Counted from the stretch's first letter, positions 43,023-56,075 are shown. The stretch is DNA of 64,000 bases from Diospyros lotus (GCF_014633365.1 NC_068350.1:38431119-38495118); one strand, 5' to 3'. Program-made: numbers and translations. The notes: generated by a model not told the origin, from the sequence alone.

Positions 43023-44640
43023 TAAGTTCATTAAATTTAAATTAATTGACCTTTTAAATTAAAGTCTATATTAGTTTAAAAAAATTCAATCCAATAACAC
43101 AAAATTGATTAATAACCGTACTAATCTCCTAAATTAAACCGAATCAATAGTGATTGGTTTGGGTGATTATTAACAATGGTTGAATTAAATTGAATATGAA
43201 AATTTCATAATCGAGATTAGATGGGTTACAATTATATCACATGATCGATCTAATTCAAATCACACCACGAACATTCTCTGTAACATATTACATCCAACAA
43301 CATTCTTAAAAATTTAAAAAAAAAAAAATTAGTGACAACCAAACTTCCTAAGTTTGGGCCTTGTTGGGTTAGGCTTGATGCAACCCAAACTAAAACCCAA
43401 CCAAACTAGGACCACAGACATATTCAGTCTCAAGCGAATTTTGGAATGACAATATGTTTTATTATTTCATAAAATGATACCATTTATGTTTGATCTTAAA
43501 ATTTATACTAAACTCACTCTCTTACAATTAGGAGTGAGTAAAATTTCAATTAAAGCGAATAATTGAATTGATTAAATTTGACGGTTCAGTTCAGTTCAAT
43601 TTGTAGATCGATTCGATTCGATTTTTAAATTTAAAATTTTTGATAATTTTAATTTGATTCGATTTTTTATTAAAATAATTAAACATTTCAAAATATAAAA
43701 AATCGCATCATTTTTTACCAAAAGTGGTTAGTTTGATTCAATTATTTTTGTATGACTGAAATTTGACTCACCTCAAATTATTTATATTTTATTATTTTTA
43801 TTTTTTTTTCAATTTGTTTGATTTAATTTTTTAAAATATTTAATTAATTAAATTTAAATAATTCAATCGATTCAATAACCGAACTAATTGAATAATCACC
43901 CCTACTTATCACTTTTATTAATTCAAGCCACATTTAAATTAAGGGTAGCTTAATAATGTATCAAACTAGTGTTCTCACGGGACTTAGGTGCATTTAGATG
44001 AATGTGGAAATCACATATGTTATTTAATTATTGAATTGATGTTTAAATTGAATAAATTAAAAATTAAAAAAATCAAATTTATAACAAAATTATAAAAAAT
44101 TAAAAACAAAAAAAATGAAATTTGGTAAAAAATGATGTCATTTTTTTATATTTTTATCGGTTCAATTATTTTGATTTTTTCAATACAGAGATTAAATCAA
44201 ATCGAATTGAAATAACTAAATTTGTCAAATTTAAAAATCATATCAAACTAACCTATAACTTAAACCAAATCAAATTGACAATTTTGACCAATTTGGATTG
44301 ATCATTTTATTTTAATTAAATATTGCTCATATTTGGTTCTTTAAATATAACTGATGTATTAATATCTGGTTAGTAATATTAAATATTAAAATTTTAAAAT
44401 TAACTATAAAATATTAAAATTTACTAAACCCCTTATAAATTTAAAAACCCATTAAATTGTCCAAACACGATTATATGTGTTTAGTTAGTCTCAGTGATTA
44501 AAGAGTTGTTTAAATAATAATAATTATTATTAAAAATAATATTAACAAAAATATTTATATTAGTTAATATTTAGCCCTTTCAATTGGAAATTTCCACTGA
44601 TTTTCCTCCTGGTTTTCCCAGCTTCCAAACACTCCCTTTG
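43023..44640. other. AT-rich spacer with family B repeat units
   Basis: Units resembling family B lie at about 43531-43905 and 43990-44340 (GAGTGAGTAAAATTTC start, GGTTCAG motifs, AATTTGACTCACC). No gene is seen before the cornichon leader. Confidence 0.5.
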
Positions 44641-44695
44641 GTGGGGTGAGCGAAGCTGCGGGGAGCTCAACCAGGAGTGTCGATATATCGAACAT

Positions 44696-44719
44696 ATGGG
44701 GGGCATGGCGAATTGGTGA
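44696..44719 (+). CDS. Seven-codon upstream ORF in the cornichon leader
   Basis: ATGGGGGGCATGGCGAATTGG followed by TGA encodes MGGMANW. It lies 47 nt before the cornichon ATG and out of frame with it. If it is in the mature leader it could lower translation. The transcript start is not known. Confidence 0.3.
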   Translation: MGGMANW

Positions 44720-44766
44720 TCCTCAATAAGCAAAACCAACAGCAAAAGAGTGTTGAATCCAAAGAT

Positions 44767-47700
44767 ATGGTGGCATGGGAAGCAATTTCATGGGTCATCT
44801 TCTTCATCATCAACATGAGCCTCATCGCTCTTAATCTCTACCAGGTTAAAATCCCTCAAAATCATCGTCCGCCTGAATTTGATTTTTGAGAATCTGAAAG
44901 AAAATGGAAGTATTAGTTGATGCAATTGCAATCAGTTAATTGGCGTCCGTTGCAGATCGTGTGCTTATCGGATTTGGAGGCCGATTACATGAACCCGTAC
45001 GAATCGTCAGCTCGAATCAACGCTGTGGTTATTCCTGAGTTCGCGTTGCACGGCGTTTTCTGTGCTCTGTTTCTTTTGACCGGGCACTGGTTGATGTTCT
45101 TGCTTACCCTGCCCATTGCTTGCTACAACACCATGCTGTGAGTTTGTTCTTTGGTGGCAATCTCTTACGGATTAGTTATATTTGTTGTATATTTGATAAG
45201 TGAAGTTACTTCGTATCATTATGGGTGGGTGACATTTATGTAGTTGCTGTTCGGGAATTGCTTTCACTTACGTCAAGAGATATTCGTGATGTCTGTTGTG
45301 TTATGCTATCAACCTTAATTCAGTCCAGATAAAGATTCATTTTGCTATTTTCTGAAGTAAATATTGTTTCTGGATCATTCGCTGGCACCAGTTTCAGTTA
45401 TTCGTGATAACTTTCCTGTAATTTTCTGAATCCTTTTTGAGGTCATGAATGTTTATTATTCTTATTTTGGTGATTTGACTACTTTTCCCATTACATGATA
45501 GTTTGATCTAGACAAGACAAGACTGTCATTTCCCTCTAGATTACGTGGTGCAAGAATTTGATTGGATGTAATCTTGTTGTTTTTCCTTCTGATTGAAAAA
45601 TTGGTGTCCCTTTCCCCGACGGAGGTTCAGATTGTGATCCTATTTTATTTATACAATAGAAAAGATAGTTTTTCATCATTGTTTTCCAACAACTTTGAAT
45701 GGACCTTTTTGTCTACTTGGACTCTAAATACTCGAGGAAGTGTTGGTTGGAAGGGGTTTTTTTGCTCATAGATATAAGTGGCATAGACTAAAGTAGGAAT
45801 TGATAGGCACTTCTTTGTGGAACATCATTATTGGTTTCAAGTTTCTAAGTAAAGTCTACATAAGACCAGCATAATGTGCTGTGTGCATGATTTAGATGCT
45901 GCTGCTGCTTCTTTTTGGTCTTCATTTGAATTTTATTTGGAGCAATTTATAGTTCACACAGGCTGGATTAAGACTTATGGTAATGACATTATAAACTAGG
46001 AAAAACATTCTATTCAAGTTTATCTCAAGGGAGATCGAAATCTGTGGAAATAGAATACTTTCAACTTTCTCGAAAAGTTGTCATCAATTGTACACGAGCC
46101 AATCCCTCTTATAGAAGCTAGGAGAGGCTCGGGTGACATTGAGAAGGTGTCTCATTTTCCTCTTTGCTACTCCATTTTGTTGTAGAGTATCAATACAAGA
46201 GGATTCATGAATAATGCCCTCTTGTTGGAAGGTTTGATGCAGGTGATTATTGAAATAATCCCTTGCATTATCAGTCCTAAACTTCTTGAGAAGCGTGCCA
46301 AATTGAGTGTAAATCATTTTGCAAAAAGAAGATAAAACAGTCCCAATGGTAGCCTTATCCTTTAGAAGAAACACCCAACACATACGAGTACAATCATCAA
46401 TGAAAAATATAAACCATTTTGCCCCAGAACAGTTTGCAATCTTAGATGTGTCATGACCCTAAGGATTTCCCAAAGATAGATTAGTAAATATAATAGTAGG
46501 AGTTTAGATTTCCTTTTGTATTTTTTGTTATAGAGCTTTATCTTTAGCTAATAGGCAGTTGGACTGTTTGTTACAGTGCACATGGGTGCAAGTGGGAGGC
46601 TGTTAGGTTATATATAAGCCACAACTGAGGATGGAAGGATTTATGCTTGAATTGATTGAATGAAATTCTCAATTTTCTCTCTAGATTTCTCTCCAATCTC
46701 CCTCTCGTTTCTCCCTACTACCCTCTCTCATTTCTCTCTAAATTCTTCCCCATTTCTATCCAATTTCCCTCTCCCATCATTCTGTTCTCGATCTTACTTC
46801 AATCGGATCCTTCCGATTCCTAATCCAACACTAGGCTAAACCCTAGGTTCATGTCAAGATGGACCCCAAACATCAGAATGAATTAGATTAAATGGTTGAG
46901 AAGAAAATTTATTTTTGATTGGATAAGAAACCTGATGATGTTTAGCCACAATACATTCATCACATTGAAAGCTGCTTGGATCTAAAGAATTAAACAAAGT
47001 AGGGAACATTTGTTTCAACAAAACAAATGGGGGATGATCTAATCTAAAATGATGCAACCAAATAGGAGAGACAGTAGAAGCAGATTGAGATAAACAAGCC
47101 TTCCCATTCTGTTTCCTTTCAGAATAAGTGTTCTGTCCTTCCAAGATATAGAGTCCATTGTGCTCCTTAGCCACACCAATTGTCCTCCTCATGTCCTTGG
47201 CCTGAAACTTACACATGTGAGAAGAAACAGCAAAACAATTTAGGTCTTTAGTTAGTTTATGAATAGAAATCAGACTTGCTGTCAATTTGGGAACATGAAG
47301 AACATGATTAAGGGGTAGCCAAGGGTTAAAAGGAACTTTGCCTTTTCCAGAAATAGGAACAGATGTTCCATTTGCAATGGTAATGTGTTTAGTGGTTTTA
47401 AAAGGTTCATAGGTGTCAAAAACATGTAGATTAGGGGTCATATGGTCAGTGACTCCTGAATCAAGGATCCACATGTTATTCCTATCAGATTTAGAGGCTG
47501 AAAAAGTCCCATAAGTTAGTGATTTGCTTTGCTGCACCAGCGAGCAAGATGCTCCATCTTGGAATGTCCGAAGGAAGGCTTTTAGCTTGCTTAGCTCCTC
47601 TGGATTTAGCTGAGTAGAATCAGCCTCAGTCATGTCTCCTTTATCAACGACTTCCTCTAGATCATTGTTGGAGATATAGCTTTGAGGCTTCATGTTCTTG

Positions 47701-50700
47701 AAGCCTCCAATTCAGCCCAAAACAGCTTCTTTTCCATACAATTTGAAGCATGTTTCCCAGGTATGCCATGGCTTCTTGCAAAATGTGCACCATTGATTAG
47801 CCCCTCGGTTATGCACAGAGGCTGGTTTTCCAAATTTGGTTTCTCCTCCTTCTTTGGTATCAAAGCCAATCCCTCTCATAGAAGCTAGGAGAGGCTCAAG
47901 ATGGAAAAGAACTACCATACAGATTTGGAAACCAAAGATATAAACATCCTATCTATAAACATTTCCTAAGAACATATATATACACTTTTAGGAAAGCCAA
48001 AGAAATAAGAAAGCTAAGGAATTAAGAAAGTTTCCTAAGTTGAACTTAGGAAACTTCTTAATTCTATCAAGGCCGAGACTGCCTTGATATGCTGCTGCCA
48101 CCAATAAGGAAAGCCACCGCCTCATATACATATGGAAAGATACTTCTGGCTCCACTGCATGCACAATCCAGCATACACAATCACACAACACAACAAAATC
48201 TTATGAGACATTTCTTTCTTAATTCTGGCATTTAAATGATTGATGGTGCAGAATTCCAAAACAGGTTTTTGTGGTTGGCCAGTATTATTTGGGACAAGAC
48301 TTGACTTCAGTGAGATACCCTTTGCACTCTGAGAACATGGTAATACCTTATGAAATTAGCATTCTTTGTTTATACACACACACACATACACAACAAAAAC
48401 AATCAAAAGCCTTAATTCCACTAGGTGGGATCAAGTACATGAATTCTAAACATCCAACCATTTCAATCTATTGTCATATTCTCATTCGCTTGATTCAATT
48501 TTAAATATCTTCACCATAGTTCCACAACCTAGAGCAACTTGAGCAAAAACAACTTTCTCTTTCAATTTATACTTCCCCACCTCTTTAACCTTAAAGTTCT
48601 ATCCTTGAATCTAGTTCTCCTAAATTAGGTGGTCTAAACCAAGAAAGGATGTGAAGACATGATTGAGATCACACCATCCCAAGAAATGATAAATTTAGAT
48701 ATCTTGGATCAATCTTTCAAAAAGATGGAGAGATTAATCAATGTGGACATTACTCATAAGTAATCTAGGATGGTAATATTTTGGAAAATGCATCTGGCCT
48801 TGTATGTGATCGTAAAGTTATGTAAAAGCTAGAAAGAAAATTTTATAAAGAAGTTATAAGACCTACTTTGTTATATGGCATAGAATGTTGGGTAGTAAAG
48901 CACCAATATTTGGAAAATATGAGTGTAATAGAGACGAGGATGTTATGATGGATGTATGGACATATAAGAAAGTATGAGATTAAAAATGAGATTGTTTGTA
49001 ATAAGGTCAGAGTAACTTTTATTGAAAAAGGCAGACTTAATAGAGTTTTGTACATGACCATAATAAATTAGATGGGATCCAATAGAACCTTTTTTTTTTT
49101 TTTTTGGGTAGGAAAAGGGCATTTGCAGATTGAAATACAGTAAATACTATTTAAATAATATATAAATTAGGACAAGATAGGAAAATAGAAGAAATGGAAT
49201 CTCAAAGTTATTAGGTTTTCTAGGATCCAAAATTCTACTGTAGGATTCTACATATTGGATTGCAAAATATTTAGCTGGCGCCGTATCATAAACTATAAGA
49301 TATGGATCTAGGTTTTTGCATGAAGATGGGAAGCTTCCAAAAATTAAAGGAGATTTGATCCTCCATAACCTCTAGATTCACTACTGTCTGCTCTCATCTG
49401 TTTTGTTTTGGTTTTGGTTTTGGGTTTTTTCCTTTTAAGTAACAAACCAAAACCCTCAAGGAAACAGAAAATTCAATAACTGGAAATCATGTATACTACC
49501 CAAATACTGATTAAACAAAAGGTCAATTCCCCTGGAGAACCTAGCTACGCAAGAATGAGAGAGCTTACTTCTAAGCCTAGATAATGGAGCTTCACACACT
49601 TGGAAAGATCCAAGATTGCACTCATCTGTAACAGTTCACCTCAACACATGAGGCACTATCAATTGAACTCTCACCTTCCCCCAGACAACCACCCTCCTAA
49701 GTTAATACAAGATCATATGTCAACAGAACACCCAACCTGAACCAAAGTCCAAAGATAAGTGACCATAGCACTGTCCATGGTGCTATGAATGAAGAGATGG
49801 TCAGTGGTTTCTCCCATTTTACACATGCAGCACCGAGGAGCATATACTTGCTGAGTGCCTTTCTTGCTTTGGTTTGAAAACAGTTACTGAAGATGATGCT
49901 GTTTTGGACAGAATTCTCTTGCCTGTGGTAGTTGTTACTTAAAGAAACAAAATAATGCTGGCAACCTGTTGAATAATTTAATGCAGATGGGCTTTTGGTT
50001 GTTCAAAAGTGAAGATTGAAAGTTTGGAGCCTTTACTGATGTTATTTATATACTGAAAAGTCCTTAAGAAGTTAGTATTAGTTTCCAAACAGTAACATGA
50101 TTCTGTTCTAGTTACTCATTGGATCCGAACTTGTCTACTAGATTGAACATGTCTCTAGATTCATGGGAACTCTCATAGTTTAAATGACGTGAACACAAAA
50201 ATAACCCTGTTGGATTATTTACTTTCATACAGAACATTGATAGTTCTAATGAAGTATTTAATTACTGAAAGGGAAAGAAAAGCCTCCACCAGATAATAAC
50301 TATTCACCTGCTAACAAATGCATCTGCTTTTGGTGCCAACCCTGTAAACATAAATAATGTGGCTCAACAATGGTGCCTTTCTAGACAGAATTTTAGCTTA
50401 TGGTATTCCGTTGACAGCCTTGTCTGCTTTTTCATTCTTCTGATTGATGCTTTGTCTTGTCAAAATTCTCATTCAAGAATTGAAAGACAGGATTTTTATC
50501 TGGGCAACACAGGTAATTCACAGATAAAGTAGAAAAGGAGAAGACATTAATTGGATCTGCAACCTTTTGCATGTCACTTCCTATGGTTACTCTCCTCCCT
50601 CCCAAAAAAAGAAAAAGAAATCTTTTGCATTTATAAATGTTGAAACTGATGCATGAACTTTTGTTTTCCTATTAGCTAATTTTGCTTTTTCTATGTTTCA

Positions 50701-53700
50701 GATATATGAACCGACAGCACCTTATTGATGTCACGGAGGTCTTTAGGTTTCTTAATGCTGAGAAAAAGTATCGAATTATCAAGCTTGCTTTTTACTTGCT
50801 TCTCTTTGTCTTAGTCATTATCAGGTTTGCTTTGATTTCTCTCACTGTTTTTTCCTTTTTTCCTTAGTCAGTGGAGTATATCCAGATCTCATTTATATTT
50901 TTTGCTTACTGAAAGTTTTACTTGCTGCCTGGGACTAGAATTCTCTCTGCAGGGTCATTATCCGCCATTTCATCGATCTTCCATTTCAATAATGACGCAT
51001 TAGACATCCGCTCCTCCTTTCTTGAATTTTAGAAACTTACAATCCCTGACCCTGTATGTCCTATCCTTTCACTTATTTGGAATAGGCTAGGACATGCCAT
51101 TATAAATATTTAATTGATACAAGTTCTTGTGCTATTGTAGACTTTGGCAATTCCCTTGCATGAATACTTTGCTAGTTATATAGTTTGGTATTGTTGCCTA
51201 GTTTCATTAATGCTTCACATTCATTGATCTTGTGTTGCTTGTTTTAGTCATCTATGCAATCAGACAAGTACAAGATCTACTAAGTATCAAAAAGAATCTT
51301 AAGGGAAGATGATGTTGAATTTACAAGCCTGGCCGGACCTTAATCTAATATCTATTTCTTTTGGTGAGCTATATATGAAGGATGTTCTAATAATTCACAG
51401 AAGATGTATTCATGGAAGGACAAGATTCTTATTGAGGCAAAATGTAATTCGTGTGAAAACCAATCATGTTCAGTGTAGTAATTCACAGGCCCACATGAAT
51501 GGCTACTCTTGGCCATGCCTGTGTTCTGTGCCTTGGTTTTGATTGCAAACTTTCTCGGATGGTACCTTGACAAATAAAGGTGTGCCGTATGTTGTTTCCC
51601 TGAGCAGACAATGCTTTCATCCTCAAGACAAGGTGTGCCATATGTTGGTTTTGTATGTGGTGCTTAAACCTCCAGCCAAGGCAGTGAAAGTTATTTGAGC
51701 TTCCTTGTCTTGATCTGCTTTCCTCTTTGTGGAATGAACTTTCCACCCTAGTATAATCTTCTCTGCTTGAGTTAAGAAGCTTAGTTCTCCTTGTGCTGAA
51801 TGGTTCTCAACTCAAGCATTCTTATCCTAGGTTCTATACTTCATCCTCCAAATGTTACCTGATGTTCTTATGCTAGCCTAGGTTTGAAAGCAAGGAATGG
51901 GAATGTGTCAGAGTTGGTTTGTAGTTATAGGTCTTGAGTGACCCCTTAGCATTTACTTGTATTGTGCAACTTCGTTATTAGAGGTAAGATTTCACCAAGG
52001 CACTTGTTCCCCTCCCTTGATGGTGCCACCCTTATCTGATCTTGATATCAGCACTAGAAGGCATCCTCAGATGAAGGCACGGCTCACTTCTTATTTGAAG
52101 AGAATTGCAACTACCTCTATATGGCCTCCAAGGATTTGGAGCCATCAACTAAAGTGGTGTTTACACTCAGTTGCTGGCTAGGAGAGTTGAACTGCGCCTC
52201 CATTGTCTATGAAATCAATTATCTTCATCTCACCATTTGTATGATGAGGTTCCAACCAATGTTCTCTCTATACATCTCTCTTCGCCTCTAGGATTGCTTC
52301 AACTCTTGACCAACAAATCTTTGGTGGCTAGCACCATCTAAGCAGACAGCATACTTTCAAAAAGCCTTCTTCCCAACCTTTCAGCGCTAACAGCTTGTAG
52401 TTAGATGTTCAACCCTCTTGCTCACTTGCTACATTAAAGCTCTCTAATATAGACTCTAGGCTAAACATGGGGATTTTGGGAAATGCCTTGATCTCAACTA
52501 CATGGGTCACATGTCAGTCTAAAATGCACTGAAGCTAGGTTATGCCTGCTTTCACTTTCAACCCTTTTCTTTCTTCTGTTTTTTTTCTTTCATTATTGTT
52601 GTCTTATCCCTTCTGCCTTGATTTTTATGGCTTTGTTATTTACCTGAACTGGTTCTTATTTTAGCCAATGAAAAAATTAATCACCTGGATGTTAGAAGGC
52701 TAAACCAAAAAAAGAGGATGAACCCGATCAAATAAAACCAAATAGAAACTAAAAGCTAAAAAAAATCATAAAGGTAATGAGGAAAAGAAGATAAAGAAAA
52801 TAGAGCTGGATCTGCACACCAAAGAAAAGGAAAACAAGATTAGAACCCTCAATGCAGGAAATGGAATGCTCCTCCCCTCAAAGGCCCCACTAATTCTTTC
52901 TCCGCAAATGTGCCACATAACAAAAGAAAAAGGTGGGGGGAATATCTCTGTATTGAACGCGGGTAACCCCAGCTCCAGGCAAACAATAAGTCTTTCACTG
53001 ACACTTGGCCTCTGGCCTCACCTACTGAATTCCAAAGATGTGGAAGACTAAACTCCTAAATCATGAGATATCCAGCAAAGGAAAGTAAATGATCAGTTAT
53101 CTCACCCTCTTTGCACAAGTTGCTACACTGAATCGAACAATGACCTCACCTCCTCAGGTTATCAATGCGAGGATAGCACTGTGAGAAGTGGTCCAAACAA
53201 GGATAGCAATTCTTGGGAACCTTTGACCTCCAAATGATTCTCCAAGGGAAGGGAGAGCCACAACCAATATCATAGATTGAACTAGCTATGAAGTGATCAT
53301 CAGGAGGAGGACTCCAAATCCAACTATCTTCAATTGGTCCAGATAGTGAAATTGATTATGGAGAATTCCTAAAAGAACTATTATTCAATCAACCTCCCAG
53401 TCTTGAATGTTTCTCCTGAAAATAGGGACCAAACACCTTAGCTTTATTCCCTTTTGAACTATAAAGGGTCTCTAACACCTTAGCTTCTAAAAATCAGTTC
53501 TCAAGCCACATTTGATGCTTACTTGACAAGGTCTTATATTGAAGGTCCGACACACATTCTCAAATTCTCCTCCTCTGTATACAGATTCTTATAGAACTGA
53601 ACAATGCCCTCGTAAATGCCATTATTACTAACAATTGCATTTCCTTCAAGAACAAATCTGCCAATATGGTTATCATGCCTAGGAGCATATGCATTAGCCA

Positions 53701-55638
53701 ACATATAAAATTATGTCACCTTTTCTAACATAACATTCTCTTGACTTCAGTCTCCAGCTAATCTTTCTTAACATAATAAATCTCTTCACCTCCACTATAA
53801 GTGAGACTCTAGGAAGCCTTTCCCCCATTGAAAGAGAGGAGATTCATGTTCGTCAGCCAAAGGTTTTAAATCCTCCAAAAAATGTTTAATCCTAACATTC
53901 ATATTACCAAATGCCTCTTTATCCCAAACTTTTAAATCAGATTTCAAAAAACTTCAATTTCCTAGCCAACAAAAAACTTGGAGAACCACTGATCATGTAC
54001 CTATCCCACCAATCCCTAACTAAACTAATAGAATTTTCCTCTTTAGGCCACATCTCAGAATATGAGGGAGAAGGGCCACGAGCACACCCCCCCCCCCCCC
54101 CACAATGTCCAAAATAATAGGGGAGTCATCAGAAGAGAGTTATGCGGAGACAGGCTTGAGAAACATCTGGGAAATGACATTTGCTATCTGAGGAAATGGG
54201 GACTCTAACAAAACAAGACCTGGAAAACTATTATCTGCTTTAAAAACTGAGGATCTCTTTCCAAAGGCAAGACCAGTAGCCCACAAGACTCGATAAAGTT
54301 TGAAAAGCTCCCCATAGAAGCATTAATGACAGTACATCACACCCTTTAATTACTAAAATGAATACCGTAATGTCACCTACCAAGGACAATCCATGGAATC
54401 CTCACCCTTGATTACTGAGATCAGAACTCCTTTCTGTCTGTATTTTGATTAGGACCGTTCACTCCAGAGAACATCCAATCAAATTTATCAAAATCATCAG
54501 CCACAACTTTAAATTTACTCAAAATATAAGAAGCTCCAAAGAGAAAAAGAGTCAACTTTGCTCATCGTAAAAAATCCCCCAAAGAATCAAAATACCCCCC
54601 TGCAGCACTAGAAACATCTACACTATTCTAGTCTGCCCCGTACTACCCCAAAGACACTTAATGATGTTTAAAGAATTTAACTCCAGCTTGGTTTCCATGA
54701 GACACAGATTAGATCTCCTTTCCATCTTCTAAGACGAATACTTAATCACCAACCTGTTAATTGCCCCTAACATTCAAAGAGATAATTCATAGCTTCATAA
54801 AGACAACAAATTAATTCGTAAACTACACTTGTCATAATTAATGTCAAAATGGTTTTTTAAGTTTCTTGTCCCTCTTGACCCAAGGATTTTTGCATTTTCT
54901 ATTGGAGCTAGAACTACCAGATTAATGCATTTTCTTTCTTGGGCATTCTTGAACTACCAATTAGTTGCTTTGTTGCATGCAGGATAGAAGAGGACTTTTT
55001 GGGATTTAAATTCTTGTTTTGTTTTCAATCCAAGCCCCAGACAAGAAAGTAATAACTCTTGAGGAAAATGAAGATAATCTGCTATGAATTCCAATGTTCT
55101 TTAGATTACTAACATGTAACTAGAACCCTTGAGGAACATTGACATACTCTGCTATGAATTCCAATGTTCTTTAGATACCAGCATATAATTGGTTTATTGA
55201 TAAGCTGTGTTGTAGAAATTTTTAGGAGCTGTAAATTGCAAACATGAAGGAGTGTCATAATAAGACAAGTTGGTTTATTAAGATTATAGTAAGATTTGTT
55301 AAAAGAGCAGAAATGTGAAGTAAATTTAGTTAGAAGAAGGTTCTGAAGACAAATATAATTCTGGAAACTGTTTGGACAGATACAAGTTTATGCAAAACAA
55401 CTATTTACCAATCAAATTTTATTTGCAGAAAAGGATATTTGAATTTATGTGCATGATGAATCTGTGATGGATGGCATGAAATTACTTTCTAATGGCATCA
55501 TAGCACTTCTCTCTCTCTCTATGTGTGTGTGTGTGTGGATATACTAATTATAGATATCCCTGTTGCAGGCTTGTTCTATCTATCATCAACTCTATAATGG
55601 ATGAAGATGATGGAGTGCATGAAGCTTTGTGGTCCTAA
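44767..55638 (+). CDS. CNIH: Cornichon family protein (ER cargo receptor)
   Basis: There are four exons: 44767-44844, 44956-45137, 50702-50824 and 55569-55638, giving 150 residues. All junctions have GT/AG ends and keep frame. The introns are 111, 5564 and 4744 bp. The protein has a first membrane segment (about 5-26), then the family signature LSDLEADYMNPYESSARIN (30-48) and VIPEF (51-55), a second membrane region (54-82), NRQHLIDVTEVFRFLNAEKKY (90-110), a C-terminal membrane segment (about 114-136) and an acidic tail MDEDDGVHEALWS. Cornichon/Erv14 proteins bind membrane cargo in the ER and load it into COPII vesicles; plant members also help sort ion transporters and pollen-tube receptors. 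The ATG at 44767 is the only in-frame ATG near the conserved start. The length is normal for the family. Confidence 0.93.
45138..46083. other. Cornichon intron 2, first part
   Basis: Intron sequence after the GTGAGT donor. No coding or repeat element is recognised up to the Copia remnant. Confidence 0.5.
46084..47918 (-). pseudogene. Ty1/Copia remnant in cornichon intron 2 (gag zinc knuckle, protease, integrase)
   Basis: On the minus strand 47918-47712 encodes a gag tail with a CCHC knuckle (WCTFCKKPWHTWETCFKLYG). 47693-46857 encodes the aspartic protease (WILDSGVTDHM), the pre-integrase zinc region (LHHFRLDHP, CDECIVAKHH) and the integrase start (HSDVWGPS). 46443-46131 continues the integrase (WFIFFIDDCTRMCWVFL, FRTDNARDYFNNH, QQNGVAKRK). 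A 408 bp solo LTR interrupts the integrase at 46449-46856. The integrase breaks off after HLLNVT, where a 34 bp piece copied from gag begins. Reverse transcriptase, RNase H and LTRs are missing, so it is dead. It is antisense to cornichon. Confidence 0.9.
46449..46856 (+). mobile_element. 408 bp solo LTR nested in the Copia integrase
   Basis: The ends are TGTCATGACC and GTTCATGTCA (TG...CA). A 5 bp target-site duplication AGATG lies at 46444-46448 and 46857-46861. Removing it rejoins the integrase codons ...VWGPS and KIANC in frame. It has a TATATAAG box near 46613, which places its sense on the plus strand. There is no internal domain, so the partner LTR was lost by recombination. Confidence 0.88.
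47919..48650. other. Cornichon intron 2, middle part
   Basis: It may include LTR or leader sequence of the Copia remnant, which would lie here on the minus strand, but no LTR ends are certain. Inverted copies of a GTTTCCTAAGTT-like motif lie near 48029-48058. Confidence 0.35.
48660..49075 (+). pseudogene. LINE reverse transcriptase C-terminal fragment (RTE-like)
   Basis: Plus-strand translation gives FRYLGSIFQKDGEINQ (from about 48697), then after frame breaks ERKFYKEVIRPTLLYGIEC, WVVKHQYLENMSVIETRML and WMYGHIRKYEIKNE. These are hallmarks of the RT C-terminal region of a widespread plant LINE group. Stops and shifts interrupt it. It is in the same sense as cornichon. Confidence 0.75.
49390..49880 (-). 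pseudogene. L1-type LINE 3' fragment (zf-RVT region)
   Basis: Minus-strand translation near 49860-49690 gives RCCMCKMGETTDHLFIHSTM and then WTLVQVGCSVDI, matching the zinc-binding region (zf-RVT) after the reverse transcriptase of plant L1 LINEs. The rest is degenerate. Confidence 0.6.
49881..50701. other. Cornichon intron 2, last part
   Basis: Intron sequence ending in a T-rich tract and TTTCAG acceptor. Nothing else is recognised. Confidence 0.5.
50825..52560. other. Cornichon intron 3, first part
   Basis: No gene or bounded element is recognised. Composition is less AT-rich than the intergenic DNA, and short open frames have no motif. Confidence 0.45.
52570..54810 (-). pseudogene. Degenerate L1-type LINE in cornichon intron 3
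   Basis: Read on the minus strand from about 54810: an endonuclease tail fragment (near 54470, GVNGPNQN), then near 54060 WWDRYMISGSPSFLLARK, the linker before the reverse transcriptase in plant L1s, then near 53240-53090 IIWRSKVPKNCYP, RIDNLRR and CKEGEITDHLLS, the zf-RVT region, and a non-coding tail to about 52570. Many stops and shifts, and most of the RT is gone. It is antisense to cornichon. Confidence 0.7.
54811..55568. other. Cornichon intron 3, last part
   Basis: Holds a near-direct repeat of about 45 bp (CTGCTATGAATTCCAATGTT at about 55079 and 55151) and a CT/GT microsatellite near 55508-55537, ending in TTGCAG. No gene is seen. Confidence 0.5.
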
Positions 55639-56043
55639 GTTCTGCCACTTTATTGCAGTATGATTTCTGCTCTCCATAAGTTTGTAGTGATTACTCAAAT
55701 TGCAAAAAGAGAACAAAAGACAAATGTAATCCAATTTACTGACATAGGTTGACAGACCTCCCAAAGAATGAACTTGTCTTTTCTGCCATACCATTCAATC
55801 TTGGAGTTACTGATTTGTGAAGCATTGGAACTGATTTGTAGATTGTGGGTGGTACTCTATGATGTGTTTTTACGTTGATGAAGTAGTTGTCTCTTTTAGA
55901 ACTTTGGCATGCATCGTTTATTATCATAATGTTTTCACCTGAAGATTTGTTAACATTGTACTGTGACTTACTTTCATTCATCCCTTCCATAGACCCTAGA
56001 AATTGAATGAACAATCATTGAACTAATTTGGTGCTTTCACTTG

Positions 56044-56075
<32 letters not shown>

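Noticed and set aside
44677..44766. Longer cornichon N-terminus from an upstream in-frame GTG
   Set aside because: There is no ATG at that position, the family starts at the MVAWE-type methionine at 44767, and the extra residues are unlike any cornichon.
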